A DNA stretch of 34,054 nucleotides from a virus, in the IMG/VR virus record IMGVR_UViG_3300005451_000001, positions 1 through 34,054 of that record. One strand, given 5' to 3'. The notes beneath the pieces were generated by a model that saw only the letters and a list, made by a program, of their open reading frames with translations, was not told the DNA's origin and did not search any database. Below, piece after piece: positions 20,202-29,317 of the stretch (the first letter of the stretch is position 1; the number at the start of each line of letters is the position of its first letter). The position numbers and the translations under genes are program-made.

Positions 20202-23033
20202 CTACACGCCGAGAATAATCGGATTGGTTACGTGAACCTCTTGATTGATCGGATGAGCAATTCCGACGTTACCGTTATTGACTCCCCGAGTAACTGTGAG
20301 CGCCTGCACATTACAATCGAGAGCAATTGAAATTGCTTGACTAGTTGCTGCTACACCACCCGTCACGGTAAAGGTGCCAGCACTGAATACGGTTCCGGTA
20401 GTGCCAAAGAAGTAATCCCATACCAAACTTGCATCATTACCAATGGTGGAAATCACCTCTGCGATTTCTGTAAATCCGCCTGCTACGGTCGCTACAGAGG
20501 TCCAAGCATTAACCTTTGCACCAATAACAAGGTATAGCGCTAGCTGGCGGTTAGCTGCGAAGGATGGCCAGGCTATATCCTGTGCACTACCATTTGATTG
20601 CGGAACCGTGGTAAGCGCACGCGGGGCAATTCCTCGGAATGTAGCAATCTGAGCTATTAAATCGTCGCCAGATGCTCCACCCGATACGGTAGCTGTCGGT
20701 CCGCTCTCGCTACCTGAGTGCACCTTTGAGAATACCTTGAAATTGGTAAATCCAGCTGTATCAATTTGTGCCCACCCGGTACCCGTTAAACCAACGGTAG
20801 CAGCCGTATTGCGACAATAGACAACCGCCACCATTGTGTCATCTTTGGCTGAGCTACCATTGATATTCAATCCAACAATATTTGCATTGTTGGATGTTCC
20901 GCCCGTGCCTACGCCTACCAATGACGTTGCCACGTCAGCAACGGCGGTAACCGTCATTTCTTCGCCATCGATACGCACGCGGTAATCGCCGGTATCATGC
21001 GCCCATTTAGAAGCAATGAATTCACTGCCATTGTTTCGGGTACGAACGGTCACTTGCGAAGCATCTAGAATATTTAATGTGTCGGTATCATTTGAATCTA
21101 ATCTCTGATCAGAGGTAGCTCCGCCACTAGAGTCTAGGATTCCTACATCGTATGGCGCGGCTGCTCTGCCATTGATATCGACATGAATCCATTTCTGCGT
21201 GAATACCTCATCGTAGCCAGCGATATAGAAATCAAGTGGGTCGGGACCAATATCGGTAGGTGGGTTGGTTATCTTCATACGTTTCCATGTATCGAGCGTT
21301 TCCCACGTAGCTAACAGATTGTTAGTTACCGCCGCTGCACGCTCAAACCAGATTTGCACACTAGCGACTCGCGGTGAGTCGGCAGTGCCTTTATTAATTG
21401 TCCAACCGACATGCGCCGCTAATTGTCCGTCATCACTGAGGCTATAGGTGTTAGCGGTATCATATCGACCAACACCCAAACGGTCTATCGATCGGTCACT
21501 AATGTTTCTCGGTCCGCTTGTTTTAATTAACTGAAGAGAAGCGCCATCAGTCCGACTACCCGTGAAATCATTTACAATTCCGAAATCATCATCAGGCGTC
21601 TTTAGCGACTTAAGGACTCTGGCGGAATAGTCAAGTGTCCAAGCTATGGCCTGATTCTCAATGAAACCGCGCTCTGTAAAGCGTAGCCTGCCCCCCTCGC
21701 TACCGACTAGACCTGTAGTCGTATCCATGAATCCCTCATTGGCTAAAAGGCATTCACGCAATAGAGTTTGCAAATCATTTGATGTCTGCTTACCCATTGC
21801 CACGGTATCCGCCCACCCGGGTACACGCCTTACATTTGGTACACCTACCTCATTCAATAGGCGAGACCAACGGGTACCCGGAGGTTCGGCGTTGTAACCA
21901 TTTCCTGAGCTATCTACAGTGGAGAAATTATATGCATCGAATACCGCCATGTGAGCAACGGCATCTTGGTCTTTTTCTGCATTAGGCAATAGGAAAATTG
22001 AGCCGATGTTACCGCACTGGCCAGTGACCCCCGAACCGCTAAGAAAGAATCCACCCCCGGATAGTGGGAATGTAACATATTGCCAATCGAAAGTTGTGGC
22101 TGACGCATTCTGTACCATCAATCGATGATGCATCCACGTATTCAATACCCAGCCACTATTAATTACATCGCCGGAATCGACTTTGGCCACACCATTACGA
22201 TCGTACGCAATTACACGATAGGCACCTGTTTTCATAATGATGTCCCAAAAGCTAATACCAGATGCACCGGTATTGCCTACCCAACATCGGAATAAAATCG
22301 TGTCGGCAGTGGGGTAATTAGCGAGGTAGTAGAAGAAATCGAATTGCCAATGTCCCGCAAAGCTGTGTGAGGCGACATTCATAATTAAATATGAATTGCC
22401 TGTTAGTTGTACCGCTGGCTTGGAACCAGGCAAGGCGCTATTTTGCGCCCAATTGAAAGTACCGCTAAGAGCTACTGCCTTCCCTGAGGTATTGCCGATA
22501 ATCAATGGAGTGTCCGTGCTCTCCAAATCCTCTAGAGGCATGTAAGTTACTAATTGCGTTGCTCCGGTATCCGATGTATAGATTGGCGAGTTATTGATTT
22601 TACGACCTGTGCCTGTTGTTAATTGGTGCCTACGATCGAAAGCTTGAATTCGTACATGGCGGATTTCGGCAACATCGTAATTAGCTGTCCAGTCAGGTAC
22701 TAATCCTTCGAAGCGCGTCTTTAAGCCATTACCCGCATTCCAAGAAATGCGAATAGGCGTATTGACTCCGAGCAATCCGTAATATGGTCCGGCTAAATTC
22801 CTTGGAGAGAAGCGCTTACCGGCTGCACTAGAGGGATTCGTTTTATCGAAGTTAATGAATGTGACAAAGCAATAATCCGGAGAGGCATCATTGCCTTGAT
22901 CTTCTGGCGTAAATCCATGATGAATAAAAATTGTGTCATCGAATAAAACATAGGTAGAGACATCTGTCCATACTCCTCCAAGAAATAATTCGACTAAAAT
23001 GGTTAGCTGAGTACCCGGAAAGGTAGTAGCCAT
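20202..23033 (-). CDS. large minor tail protein with LamG-like and inserted adhesin-like domains
   Basis: 943 residues. ~1-150: tail-tip domain (FEGLVPDWTANYDV, VRIQAFDRRHQL). ~190-370: a jelly-roll stretch that looks like a laminin-G/concanavalin fold (HWQFDFFYYLANYP, WMHHRLMVQNASATTF). ~380-720: hub-like domain with a DDDFGIVND segment. The conserved C-terminal element (IDGEEMTVTA...LTVTRGVNN...AHPINQEVHV) is split by about 150 residues of a beta-sandwich (MVAVVYCRNTA, KVHSGSESGP). It probably contributes to host recognition. Four bases separate it from the tape measure gene. Confidence 0.78.
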   Translation of the reverse strand: MATTFPGTQLTILVELFLGGVWTDVSTYVLFDDTIFIHHGFTPEDQGNDASPDYCFVTFINFDKTNPSSAAGKRFSPRNLAGPYYGLLGVNTPIRISWNAGNGLKTRFEGLVPDWTANYDVAEIRHVRIQAFDRRHQLTTGTGRKINNSPIYTSDTGATQLVTYMPLEDLESTDTPLIIGNTSGKAVALSGTFNWAQNSALPGSKPAVQLTGNSYLIMNVASHSFAGHWQFDFFYYLANYPTADTILFRCWVGNTGASGISFWDIIMKTGAYRVIAYDRNGVAKVDSGDVINSGWVLNTWMHHRLMVQNASATTFDWQYVTFPLSGGGFFLSGSGVTGQCGNIGSIFLLPNAEKDQDAVAHMAVFDAYNFSTVDSSGNGYNAEPPGTRWSRLLNEVGVPNVRRVPGWADTVAMGKQTSNDLQTLLRECLLANEGFMDTTTGLVGSEGGRLRFTERGFIENQAIAWTLDYSARVLKSLKTPDDDFGIVNDFTGSRTDGASLQLIKTSGPRNISDRSIDRLGVGRYDTANTYSLSDDGQLAAHVGWTINKGTADSPRVASVQIWFERAAAVTNNLLATWETLDTWKRMKITNPPTDIGPDPLDFYIAGYDEVFTQKWIHVDINGRAAAPYDVGILDSSGGATSDQRLDSNDTDTLNILDASQVTVRTRNNGSEFIASKWAHDTGDYRVRIDGEEMTVTAVADVATSLVGVGTGGTSNNANIVGLNINGSSAKDDTMVAVVYCRNTAATVGLTGTGWAQIDTAGFTNFKVFSKVHSGSESGPTATVSGGASGDDLIAQIATFRGIAPRALTTVPQSNGSAQDIAWPSFAANRQLALYLVIGAKVNAWTSVATVAGGFTEIAEVISTIGNDASLVWDYFFGTTGTVFSAGTFTVTGGVAATSQAISIALDCNVQALTVTRGVNNGNVGIAHPINQEVHVTNPIILGV
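21912..21924. promoter_or_regulatory. 13-bp palindromic-family site (intragenic)
   Basis: ATCTACAGTGGAG, 7 of 10 matches, inside the minor tail gene, encoding S-T-V-D-S as in the polymerase gene copy. Confidence 0.3.
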
Positions 23034-23036
23034 GGA

Positions 23037-25172
23037 TTACCCCGGAACAATCGACGATTGGTAAATACGCACTTTGCCCAGTCGGAACGCTTCCTTAAGA
23101 GCCTCATAGAGCCAGTCCCCGCTAGGGCCTTCTACACGAATTGTTACCCCAACTGAGCCGCTTCCTTGTGCTCTCATTTGGTTTGCATTGGCAGCCGGAT
23201 AAACCATGCTGCCCTGAGGAGTACGAATTAATTCAGCACCCTGCTCACCCGTACGGATTAGACCGCTTGCTACGCCTCCTACAGCGTGTCCACGCGCGCT
23301 AAGTCCTACTGAGACAACCTGAGAGCCTAGTACCGCTGCAATCGCGTCACGAGCCGCATAGAGACTGCCTCTATCAAGCTTTACGCGAGCATCGGTAATG
23401 TGTTGCTCAGGAATTCCCTCAACATCAGCGATAACGCCAGCGGCAAACTTATGGAAATCAGCCTGAGCTTTCTTTAGCTTAGGACCAATTCCCGGAATCC
23501 AACCGAATGCCTCTACTGCTCCGTCAATAATTCGACCGAACCAAGTAAGCATTGCAACGGCAAATACGTCCATTCCCTTTTTGGCACCTGACAATGTGTC
23601 GCCTACGCCAGCAAGGTATTTGATGAATAGACCGATCAATCCGCCGACAACTACCAGCGCGGCAACCAACGTCACCCCGAGGAATGTCCCCAGGTATTCA
23701 AGGAATGGCTTTAGTTTTTCAATCGAATCCTTGTTTTTATTCCATTCGTCTTCCAAATTGTGGAGCATGTTAATTAACGGAGGTCCGGATTTAGTCCAGA
23801 ATTCTTGGAATTTGTCAGCAACTAATGCAATGCCCTCACGCATTTTCGGCCAGATATTGTCAATGAAATACTGCACAACAGGGAAGAGCTTTTCTCCTAA
23901 TTGCGCTTTGAGCGTTTCTATTTTACGCCTAGCGGTTTCAATTGCCGCGCCGAATCCACCACTCATAGTGTCACTTGCGCGCTTTGTTGCGCCTTCCATA
24001 TCGTGCATTTGATTCTTAGCAGTGTCTAAATTCATTGCATAAAGCGATGCACCTAGGTCTTCTGCCTGAGTACCGAAAAGAGCTACCGCCGCTTGTGCTT
24101 GCTTTACAGGATCCTTGATAGCGCGCAATTTATTAAGGGTTAATTCAAGTGCACCACTCGCACTAGTGCCACCCTTGCCAATGGCGGTAGCCATGTCCTT
24201 AGCATTCAAGCCGAGCAACTTAAAGCCATTGGCGGTAGTGGTGCTACCGTCGACAGCTCTAATAGCGAATTCCTTTAGTGCGTCAGCCGCTACGTCGGAA
24301 TCTCTTGCGCCAGCTTTAATAGCCTGGTCAATCAAGCCAAGCGCTTGCGTTCCGTCAAGCCCTAACTTACGGAATTGGGTACCGTATTCATTAAAGGTAT
24401 CAAGTAAGTCTTGTGCTTTATCGTCGCCTAATTGGAAACCCTTTTGAATCAAATCGAATGCTTGCTTTGGATCATCGACCAATCCGGTACGAATTAACTG
24501 ACTTGCTGCTCTGGAAATCGACGCAGCATCTTCGCCTGTTGTCGCCATGAGCGTTGATATTTCTTCTGTCATAGCTTTAACAGACCCTGCCGACGTGTCG
24601 GCAACGCCTTTCATGTTCTGCATGACAGCTTTAATTGTGTTGTTAATGTCGTCTATGCTCTCGCCGAAATTATCTGCATAGACTTGACCAGCAATCTTGC
24701 CTGCGATTTTCATTTCAGCAGGCGATAAGCCTAACTGTGCTCCAAGCTTTCTATTTGACGTATCGCGAGATACCGCGATGTCGAATGCTTCCTTAAGTTT
24801 ATTCGCTGCTAGTGTGGCTACGGCTAAGCCTGCTCCGATAGCAGCGCCAGCGGCAATGCCGACCCCACCCAATTTGCCTAGCACAGCGCCAGTCTGGCCT
24901 AGCTTGCCAAGTAAACCGTCTACGCCTTGCTGTGCCTGGTCATGAATTGCACCCTTGAATTTCTTACCGAATGACTCTGTCTTGTTGCCAGCGTTATCCG
25001 CTTCCTTGCCTGTGTCCTTGAAACCATTACTGAGCGCCTTAGCGGCTTTCTGGCCTACGTCATTGAGTGCCTGAGTTGCGCGCTCTAATTTCTTTTCGCT
25101 AGCCGTAGCGGAATCAAAAGCGCTACCCGAACGATCAACTCCGCCGACAGTGATGGTTACATCATTCGCCAC
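23037..25172 (-). CDS. tape measure protein
   Basis: 711 residues, GTG start with GGAGG six bases upstream, overlapping the chaperone stop by 11 bases. Long helical repeats, two hydrophobic segments (GVGIAAGAAIGAGLAVATLA near 105; GVTLVAALVVVGGLIGLFIK near 500) and a glycine-rich C-terminus. Sets tail length; at about 1.5 angstrom per residue the tail would be near 105 nm, an estimate from the usual rule. Position after the frameshifting chaperone genes is the standard tail order. Confidence 0.9.
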   Translation of the reverse strand: MANDVTITVGGVDRSGSAFDSATASEKKLERATQALNDVGQKAAKALSNGFKDTGKEADNAGNKTESFGKKFKGAIHDQAQQGVDGLLGKLGQTGAVLGKLGGVGIAAGAAIGAGLAVATLAANKLKEAFDIAVSRDTSNRKLGAQLGLSPAEMKIAGKIAGQVYADNFGESIDDINNTIKAVMQNMKGVADTSAGSVKAMTEEISTLMATTGEDAASISRAASQLIRTGLVDDPKQAFDLIQKGFQLGDDKAQDLLDTFNEYGTQFRKLGLDGTQALGLIDQAIKAGARDSDVAADALKEFAIRAVDGSTTTANGFKLLGLNAKDMATAIGKGGTSASGALELTLNKLRAIKDPVKQAQAAVALFGTQAEDLGASLYAMNLDTAKNQMHDMEGATKRASDTMSGGFGAAIETARRKIETLKAQLGEKLFPVVQYFIDNIWPKMREGIALVADKFQEFWTKSGPPLINMLHNLEDEWNKNKDSIEKLKPFLEYLGTFLGVTLVAALVVVGGLIGLFIKYLAGVGDTLSGAKKGMDVFAVAMLTWFGRIIDGAVEAFGWIPGIGPKLKKAQADFHKFAAGVIADVEGIPEQHITDARVKLDRGSLYAARDAIAAVLGSQVVSVGLSARGHAVGGVASGLIRTGEQGAELIRTPQGSMVYPAANANQMRAQGSGSVGVTIRVEGPSGDWLYEALKEAFRLGKVRIYQSSIVPG

Positions 25173-25787
25173 TTAATTCCTCCTCTCCTCTGCTAGCGTA
25201 TTCAACAATTCGATACATTTGAATTAGTTCCGCATCTTCCGCTAGCAGTGTGGAGAGCGTGTAACCGCCGTAACGCCTTAATAACTCGTCGACTAGTTTT
25301 GCCCTGCTAAGGATTCCTGGCTCAATTTGACGGCTTCCATCAATGCGAATTCCTCTTGTGGCGTAGTATTTGGCTTCTTTCCATTCGTCGATGCTTTTCC
25401 CGCTTCTACGGTTACACCCGCTGCCTGAGTAACCCACACATCGACAATCTTCATTACTAATTCAATATCGAGAGAATAGAGACCGGTCGATGGGACGTAA
25501 ATCTCTTCCCCTTCCATCATCTGAACATGACTAGGGGAACCTTTCGCAATTTCAACTACTGAGCCGCTTACCTCATCCTCTAAATTCCATTCAAGGATGT
25601 TCGATGCGATTGTGCCAAGCAATTTGTCTAGCGGCTCACGGAAACTATCGCTGGTTAGTTCCTTGCCAATATCAGCAAGTGTGCTTACCGCCATGAGATC
25701 GCCAATAGGCAGACGACGCATTTTAATTTCTAAACCTTCGAATTCATCCGTGAATTTCAGAATGAGCGAACCGCGCTTGTAACCCAT
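25162..25787 (-). CDS. tail assembly chaperone, frameshift fusion (GT-type)
   Basis: Made when ribosomes slip back one base at GGGAAAA (25395-25401) during translation of the shorter chaperone. 131 residues are shared, then 77 follow in the -1 frame (SIDEWKEAKYYATRGI to EEELSGE), giving 208. The -1 frame downstream is well formed and ends overlapping the tape measure start. This is the lambda G/GT scheme: both products help wrap the tape measure during tail assembly. Confidence 0.85.
25293..25787 (-). CDS. tail assembly chaperone (G-type, unshifted)
   Basis: 164 residues, read when no slip occurs. Mixed alpha/beta with an acidic middle (ILEWNLEDEVSG, MMEGEEIYVPS). AGGAG stands six bases before the ATG, and that ribosome site is part of a 13-bp palindromic element (25794-25806), so a protein bound there could affect its expression. 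Located between the tail tube and tape measure genes, as in other siphoviruses. Confidence 0.87.
   Translation of the reverse strand: MGYKRGSLILKFTDEFEGLEIKMRRLPIGDLMAVSTLADIGKELTSDSFREPLDKLLGTIASNILEWNLEDEVSGSVVEIAKGSPSHVQMMEGEEIYVPSTGLYSLDIELVMKIVDVWVTQAAGVTVEAGKASTNGKKPNTTPQEEFALMEAVKLSQESLAGQN
25395..25401 (-). other. -1 programmed frameshift slippery site
   Basis: G GGA AAA in the zero frame, an X XXY YYZ heptamer. Slipping one base back joins the short chaperone to the downstream frame. Confidence 0.85.
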
Positions 25788-25793
25788 TGCATG

Positions 25794-25848
25794 CTCCTAT
25801 GTGGACTATCTAATATGGATTGTATAATGTGAACTGTCCCAAAGTAGA
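25794..25848. promoter_or_regulatory. array of four 14-bp-phased 13-mers over the chaperone leader
   Basis: 13-mers at 25794 (CTCCTATGTGGAC), 25808 (ATCTAATATGGAT), 25822 (GTATAATGTGAAC) and 25836 (GTCCCAAAGTAGA), each followed by one T. The first two match the GTCCA-N3-TGGAC family well; the last two are degenerate but keep phase. The first includes the ribosome site of the chaperone gene. Looks like a cooperative operator; function unproven. Confidence 0.55.
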
Positions 25849-25883
25849 GGGGATTAACCGAGGAAGGTGACAACCCCCTCTAC
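25844..25883. terminator. hairpin between tail-tube-like gene and chaperone gene
   Basis: GTAGAGGGG at 25844-25852 and CCCCTCTAC at 25875-25883, nine pairs, 22-base loop. It ends where the palindromic array begins. TTTGGG follows on the minus strand, so termination is possible but not classic. Confidence 0.55.
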
Positions 25884-25900
25884 CCTAGTTATTCGTTAGC

Positions 25901-26314
25901 TTATGCCCACGTGGGAACGGTACCGTCAGCCAGCACACCCGGAGCGGTAGCACCAAGGGAACCATCCTGGCCACGGTTCATAGAGAAGTCTGTATAAAGG
26001 ACCTCACACGCTAGCGTCTTAGAAGCAATTACAAGCGTAGTAGTGCGAGCTACCGACGTAGAGGGAACCGTCTTGAATACATCGAAGAATGAGGGCGTGG
26101 CGGCAAAGTTAACCGCCGTTGTGTTCAGAGTGATATTGAAATCTGCCAGCAAGAGAATGCGCTCAATGGCTGACTTGTCAACACCCGTAACGTCAAGCAC
26201 AGCGCGCGGAGTTGCAAACTGGAAACTCTGAACATCAGTCTTAATTGCTTCTACCGCTCCGGCCGAATCATCGACAGAGAGAGTAGTCCACCCCATACCA
26301 GACTGCTTAGCCAT
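25901..26314 (-). CDS. tail tube-like structural protein
   Basis: 137 residues beginning MAKQSGMGWTTLSVDDSAGA; strand-rich with a central helix (DKSAIERILLLADFNITL). Very strong AGGAGG upstream suggests high expression, as for major tail proteins, and it sits directly before the chaperone genes where the tail tube gene is usual. A second candidate, the 249-residue product of 26957-27706, lies four genes earlier; which is the main tube subunit cannot be decided here. Confidence 0.65.
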   Translation of the reverse strand: MAKQSGMGWTTLSVDDSAGAVEAIKTDVQSFQFATPRAVLDVTGVDKSAIERILLLADFNITLNTTAVNFAATPSFFDVFKTVPSTSVARTTTLVIASKTLACEVLYTDFSMNRGQDGSLGATAPGVLADGTVPTWA

Positions 26315-26475
26315 TACTGAATACCTCCTGCAATTGTTGGGAGCGCGAAAGCGAATAACGCGCTAGCGGCTGCAAAGCAGCAAAGCGAATAACGGAAAAG
26401 TTTCATCGGAGGAATACCAGCAAGAATTAGCAGAATTAACGCGAGAATGTAAAAGACTACTTGCAAGGTATGCAT
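26314..26475 (-). CDS. 53-residue two-helix membrane protein
   Basis: Begins MHTLQVVFYILALILLILAG, then a second hydrophobic stretch (CCFAAASALFAFALP). The start overlaps the upstream stop (TAATG) and its stop overlaps the tail protein start (TAATG); the downstream gene's ribosome site lies inside its last codons (GCAGGAGGT, encoding AGG). A membrane protein among tail genes is unusual. It could be an extra holin or have no role in the virion. Confidence 0.68.
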   Translation of the reverse strand: MHTLQVVFYILALILLILAGIPPMKLFRYSLCCFAAASALFAFALPTIAGGIQ

Positions 26476-26945
26476 TAGCCCTGCTCCAATCGCGTAGCCA
26501 ACTTATCTTGATTGGTTTGAAAATCGTCTACCCAATCCTCTAAATCAGTATGTGTATAGCTCTCCTTTCTAGGGTTACCTCGCCAGTCGCCATTTCGCCG
26601 GATTGCAATTGGATCACGCTCTAATGGTTCACGGTGAGTTTCAAAACAATTTTGACCAGGCTGGAAAGTGAATGTTACGACAGTGCCTAACGTCTGATAG
26701 CTAAATACCATTCCACGCTTACGAGCAATTTCAGCTAATAGATTGGCAGCCTCTACTTTCCTTGGGTCGGTTAAGTCATATCCCATTTGCCAGCCGGAAT
26801 GGTACTTAGGGCATTCAATTGCTTGACAACTGACAACGCGGTAATGTGTCGCTAACGGCTGATGTAATTCATAGCTAGACATGGCATGTGCGGGTAAGGC
26901 TGGCGTAATACGAATCTCACCCATCGGGCCGAATTGAGTACTCAT
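26475..26945 (-). CDS. hypothetical protein of the tail region
   Basis: 156 residues with two cysteines close together (VVSCQAIECPKY), a helical middle (ANLLAEIARKRGMVFSYQ) and a basic stretch with DW near the end (THTDLEDWVDDFQ). AAGGAAAG stands before the ATG. Similar proteins lie between tail tube genes of actinophages but have no known role. Coupled by TAATG to the small membrane protein gene. Confidence 0.65.
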   Translation of the reverse strand: MSTQFGPMGEIRITPALPAHAMSSYELHQPLATHYRVVSCQAIECPKYHSGWQMGYDLTDPRKVEAANLLAEIARKRGMVFSYQTLGTVVTFTFQPGQNCFETHREPLERDPIAIRRNGDWRGNPRKESYTHTDLEDWVDDFQTNQDKLATRLEQG

Positions 26946-26956
26946 TTCGACTTTCC

Positions 26957-27706
26957 TTAGAAGTCAGTCTGAACGGGATTGCGTACCGCGCTCACGAGGA
27001 ATTGCGCATTTGTGAACGTGCCTACGCTGACTACTCGCAACCATTGCTTGATTGCAAGCCCTGTAACGGCTATACGCCCACTTGCAGGAGCAGCAACAAG
27101 CGCGGTAGTAGTCCAGCCTGCTACGTCAGCGTATGGGTCTCCTGAGCCGTTATCGTTGCTGTGCTGAATTTTCAGCGTAACCGAGGTTCCCGCGAATGCG
27201 AATAGATGGTAATACAATTGCCCACCAAAGGAACCGGGTGAGGCTGAGCCTAGGTCTAAGCCAGCAACGTTACCGGCTGCCCCCTGAGTGAGCTTGCCAG
27301 CGGTTAATTGCTGGCACCATTCGAGACCAAACGAATTAGACTGAGCGTTGACACCTAATAGGAATGAACCATCATCAGCGCGGTTACCATCATAATTGAT
27401 TTGCTTTGCGATAAGGTTAGCAATTGCATTACCGGCAACTACCCCATGCCCATAGCTAGCAAGCCGATCAGTTGTCGGCAGAGCACTAAAACTTGCATGC
27501 GAACGGAGAGCAGCAGGATCGAAATAGCTAGTAAAAGTGAATTCGCCATCACGCTTACCGCCTAGGCGAGCGTTTGCTAACTGTGTGATATCAGTCATCA
27601 TTAAAGGACTGTTACCGCCACGAATGGCGTTAAGGCTATTGATGTCACCTCCTAAATCATTTCCGTCTACGTACAGTTGATCCCCTAGGCCACTCGCTTT
27701 TGCCAT
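26957..27706 (-). CDS. major tail protein-like
   Basis: 249 residues. MAKASGLGDQLYVDGNDLGG starts the chain, with DITQLANARLGGKRDGEFTF, a pattern of actinophage tail proteins, then a strand-rich C-terminal domain with GSFGGQLYYHLFAFAGTSVT that may be an immunoglobulin-like or carbohydrate-binding decoration. Place between tail terminator and chaperone genes fits a tube or tube-decorating role. Family is inferred from context. Confidence 0.65.
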   Translation of the reverse strand: MAKASGLGDQLYVDGNDLGGDINSLNAIRGGNSPLMMTDITQLANARLGGKRDGEFTFTSYFDPAALRSHASFSALPTTDRLASYGHGVVAGNAIANLIAKQINYDGNRADDGSFLLGVNAQSNSFGLEWCQQLTAGKLTQGAAGNVAGLDLGSASPGSFGGQLYYHLFAFAGTSVTLKIQHSNDNGSGDPYADVAGWTTTALVAAPASGRIAVTGLAIKQWLRVVSVGTFTNAQFLVSAVRNPVQTDF

Positions 27707-27716
27707 CTCTCAACTC

Positions 27717-28907
27717 CTACTGAATTTGTGGCCAAACGTCATTGACGATACATGGAATTACAATGTCATAAATACGGAATAGAGCGCCATCCATCTCTAC
27801 ATAACCAGCCTGAGCGAATAGCGGTTGTCCCGATGCACCAAGCAAATCGACGTTCCTGATAATGCCCCCGAAATCAAAATCATCATGCAAATTACGTATC
27901 ATGTTACTAACCGCTCGCATCATCGAAGGATCAATTTCATCACGCGGTTCGGAAAGCATGTTGGTAAAGATTCGCATGATGAAAACAATTCGAGCACTCG
28001 TAACCGATAACCCGCTAGCTGTCCCAACACTCTCGATACGATCGCACCAAATGGCAGCCTCTAATCCCGTGCCAGGCTTACGCTTTGGCTCATGTGTGCT
28101 TACCTTATCGAAATATCCTGTACGCTGAGCCTCGCTCACAACCGCGTCTAGAATCGGCTGTAGCCAACTCTCGCTAGCATCTGTGCCTACCGGAGCACTG
28201 AGGTTTACCGCCGTTGCAAAAGCGTCCACGTTAAGATCAGCATCGGTAGCGGTAACCATTGGTGCATATAAACCAGGGGCACCGTACGTATGTAAATGGG
28301 GACCTAGGCTAGTCCCCACATTACTAACCCCACCGTCGCCCCAATCAATTTTGTAAGTGACGGTTTCCGGGTGGTCATCAGAGATTGCAATTACTGCCGA
28401 CACGCTGAGATCAGTAGGTGTTACAGTCATTGTCACAGTCGGCGGAAAATGGTTGATTACGTCATAGACGAAATCAATTCCATAGAATGTTGTCGTTAGG
28501 TTATTTGGGAGGTTACCCGGATTGTTATGGAAACCACCGGAGTTAGCGGTAACAGCATTGTCACTTGAATTCTGCGGGAATGCATTTGCGATGAATACAT
28601 AATCCGTAATGGTGTCGTACGTCAGCCAGACAGTTGTACCCGGGCCTATGTTGAGTGGCACTGCTAGGTTAACTGTGTTCCAACCGATTGCCAGCGAATC
28701 AGGCATGTCAACTGTAGCTAGAATCACATCACTCGGGGTACGAATATAAGCATTTCGATTGTTGAATGTCGCTGATACAACCGCGCTGTAAACGCGAATA
28801 GCGGTAACATTCAAATCATTGTTAACTAGATACCGTACGCCTAACTCATAATCAACTCCCGGTTCACTGGTAGCAGCCGGATTAGCTCCACCCCATGCAT
28901 TAGTCAT
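27717..28907 (-). CDS. tail terminator fused to DUF4082 and PKD domains
   Basis: 396 residues. ~1-155: DUF4082-like beta-sandwich (ELGVRYLVNNDLNVTAIRVY, GWNTVNLAVPLNIGPGTTVW). ~155-240: a PKD domain with the hallmark WGDGG and HTYG. ~245-396: a domain typical of tail completion/terminator proteins (SWLQPILDAVVSEAQRTGYF, MRIFTNMLSEPRDEIDPSMM, FRIYDIVIPCIVNDVW). Gene order (after the gp10-like neck protein) supports the terminator call. Surface Ig-like domains at the head-tail joint would face the outside and could bind glycans. The fusion is the notable point. Confidence 0.72.
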   Translation of the reverse strand: MTNAWGGANPAATSEPGVDYELGVRYLVNNDLNVTAIRVYSAVVSATFNNRNAYIRTPSDVILATVDMPDSLAIGWNTVNLAVPLNIGPGTTVWLTYDTITDYVFIANAFPQNSSDNAVTANSGGFHNNPGNLPNNLTTTFYGIDFVYDVINHFPPTVTMTVTPTDLSVSAVIAISDDHPETVTYKIDWGDGGVSNVGTSLGPHLHTYGAPGLYAPMVTATDADLNVDAFATAVNLSAPVGTDASESWLQPILDAVVSEAQRTGYFDKVSTHEPKRKPGTGLEAAIWCDRIESVGTASGLSVTSARIVFIMRIFTNMLSEPRDEIDPSMMRAVSNMIRNLHDDFDFGGIIRNVDLLGASGQPLFAQAGYVEMDGALFRIYDIVIPCIVNDVWPQIQ

Positions 28908-28918
28908 AGTCTCACCTC

Positions 28919-29317
28919 CTACCTATTCATAATTTTAACAAATTTAGCAATCGCGGGTTTTGCAATTTTTGCTTTATCAACATTCAATTGTTGCTTGATT
29001 AACCGGAATGTACGATAACCCTTGAATCGACTTGTGCGGTTACGTCTGTCAACACCTTCTAGCCAGCCACCGTAAACCACCCGAGAGTCTGAAATGGTTC
29101 GTGACTGAACGCCTCTATCAACTGTGATTCGTGTCCAGTAATATGGAGTTGGGTCTCTAATTACAGTTTTCAATCTGGCGACTGTGCGCTTAACTCCCTC
29201 CTGTGCAACCAAATCATTTACTTCAGTTATCATTCTTTGTCCGGCTGCCCGCGATGCTGCTCTGTCCCAAATTGGCGAGCCTTGTGCTCGTGTGATATTC
29301 ACTCGGAAGAATGGCAT
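28919..29317 (-). CDS. neck / head-tail connector protein (HK97 gp10-like)
   Basis: 132 basic residues: helix at ~20-45 (GQRMITEVNDLVAQEGVKRT), then strands with YYWTRITVDRGVQSRTISD and VVYGGWLEGVDRRNRTSRF, a pattern of minor tail/neck proteins of the gp10 type. It sits between the connector gene and tail terminator gene as expected and abuts the connector stop. Likely forms a ring at the head-tail joint. Confidence 0.7.
   Translation of the reverse strand: MPFFRVNITRAQGSPIWDRAASRAAGQRMITEVNDLVAQEGVKRTVARLKTVIRDPTPYYWTRITVDRGVQSRTISDSRVVYGGWLEGVDRRNRTSRFKGYRTFRLIKQQLNVDKAKIAKPAIAKFVKIMNR

Noticed and set aside
25822-25827. TATAAT box on the plus strand
   Set aside because: Points antisense to tail genes, has no good -35 and is part of the phased 14-bp array.
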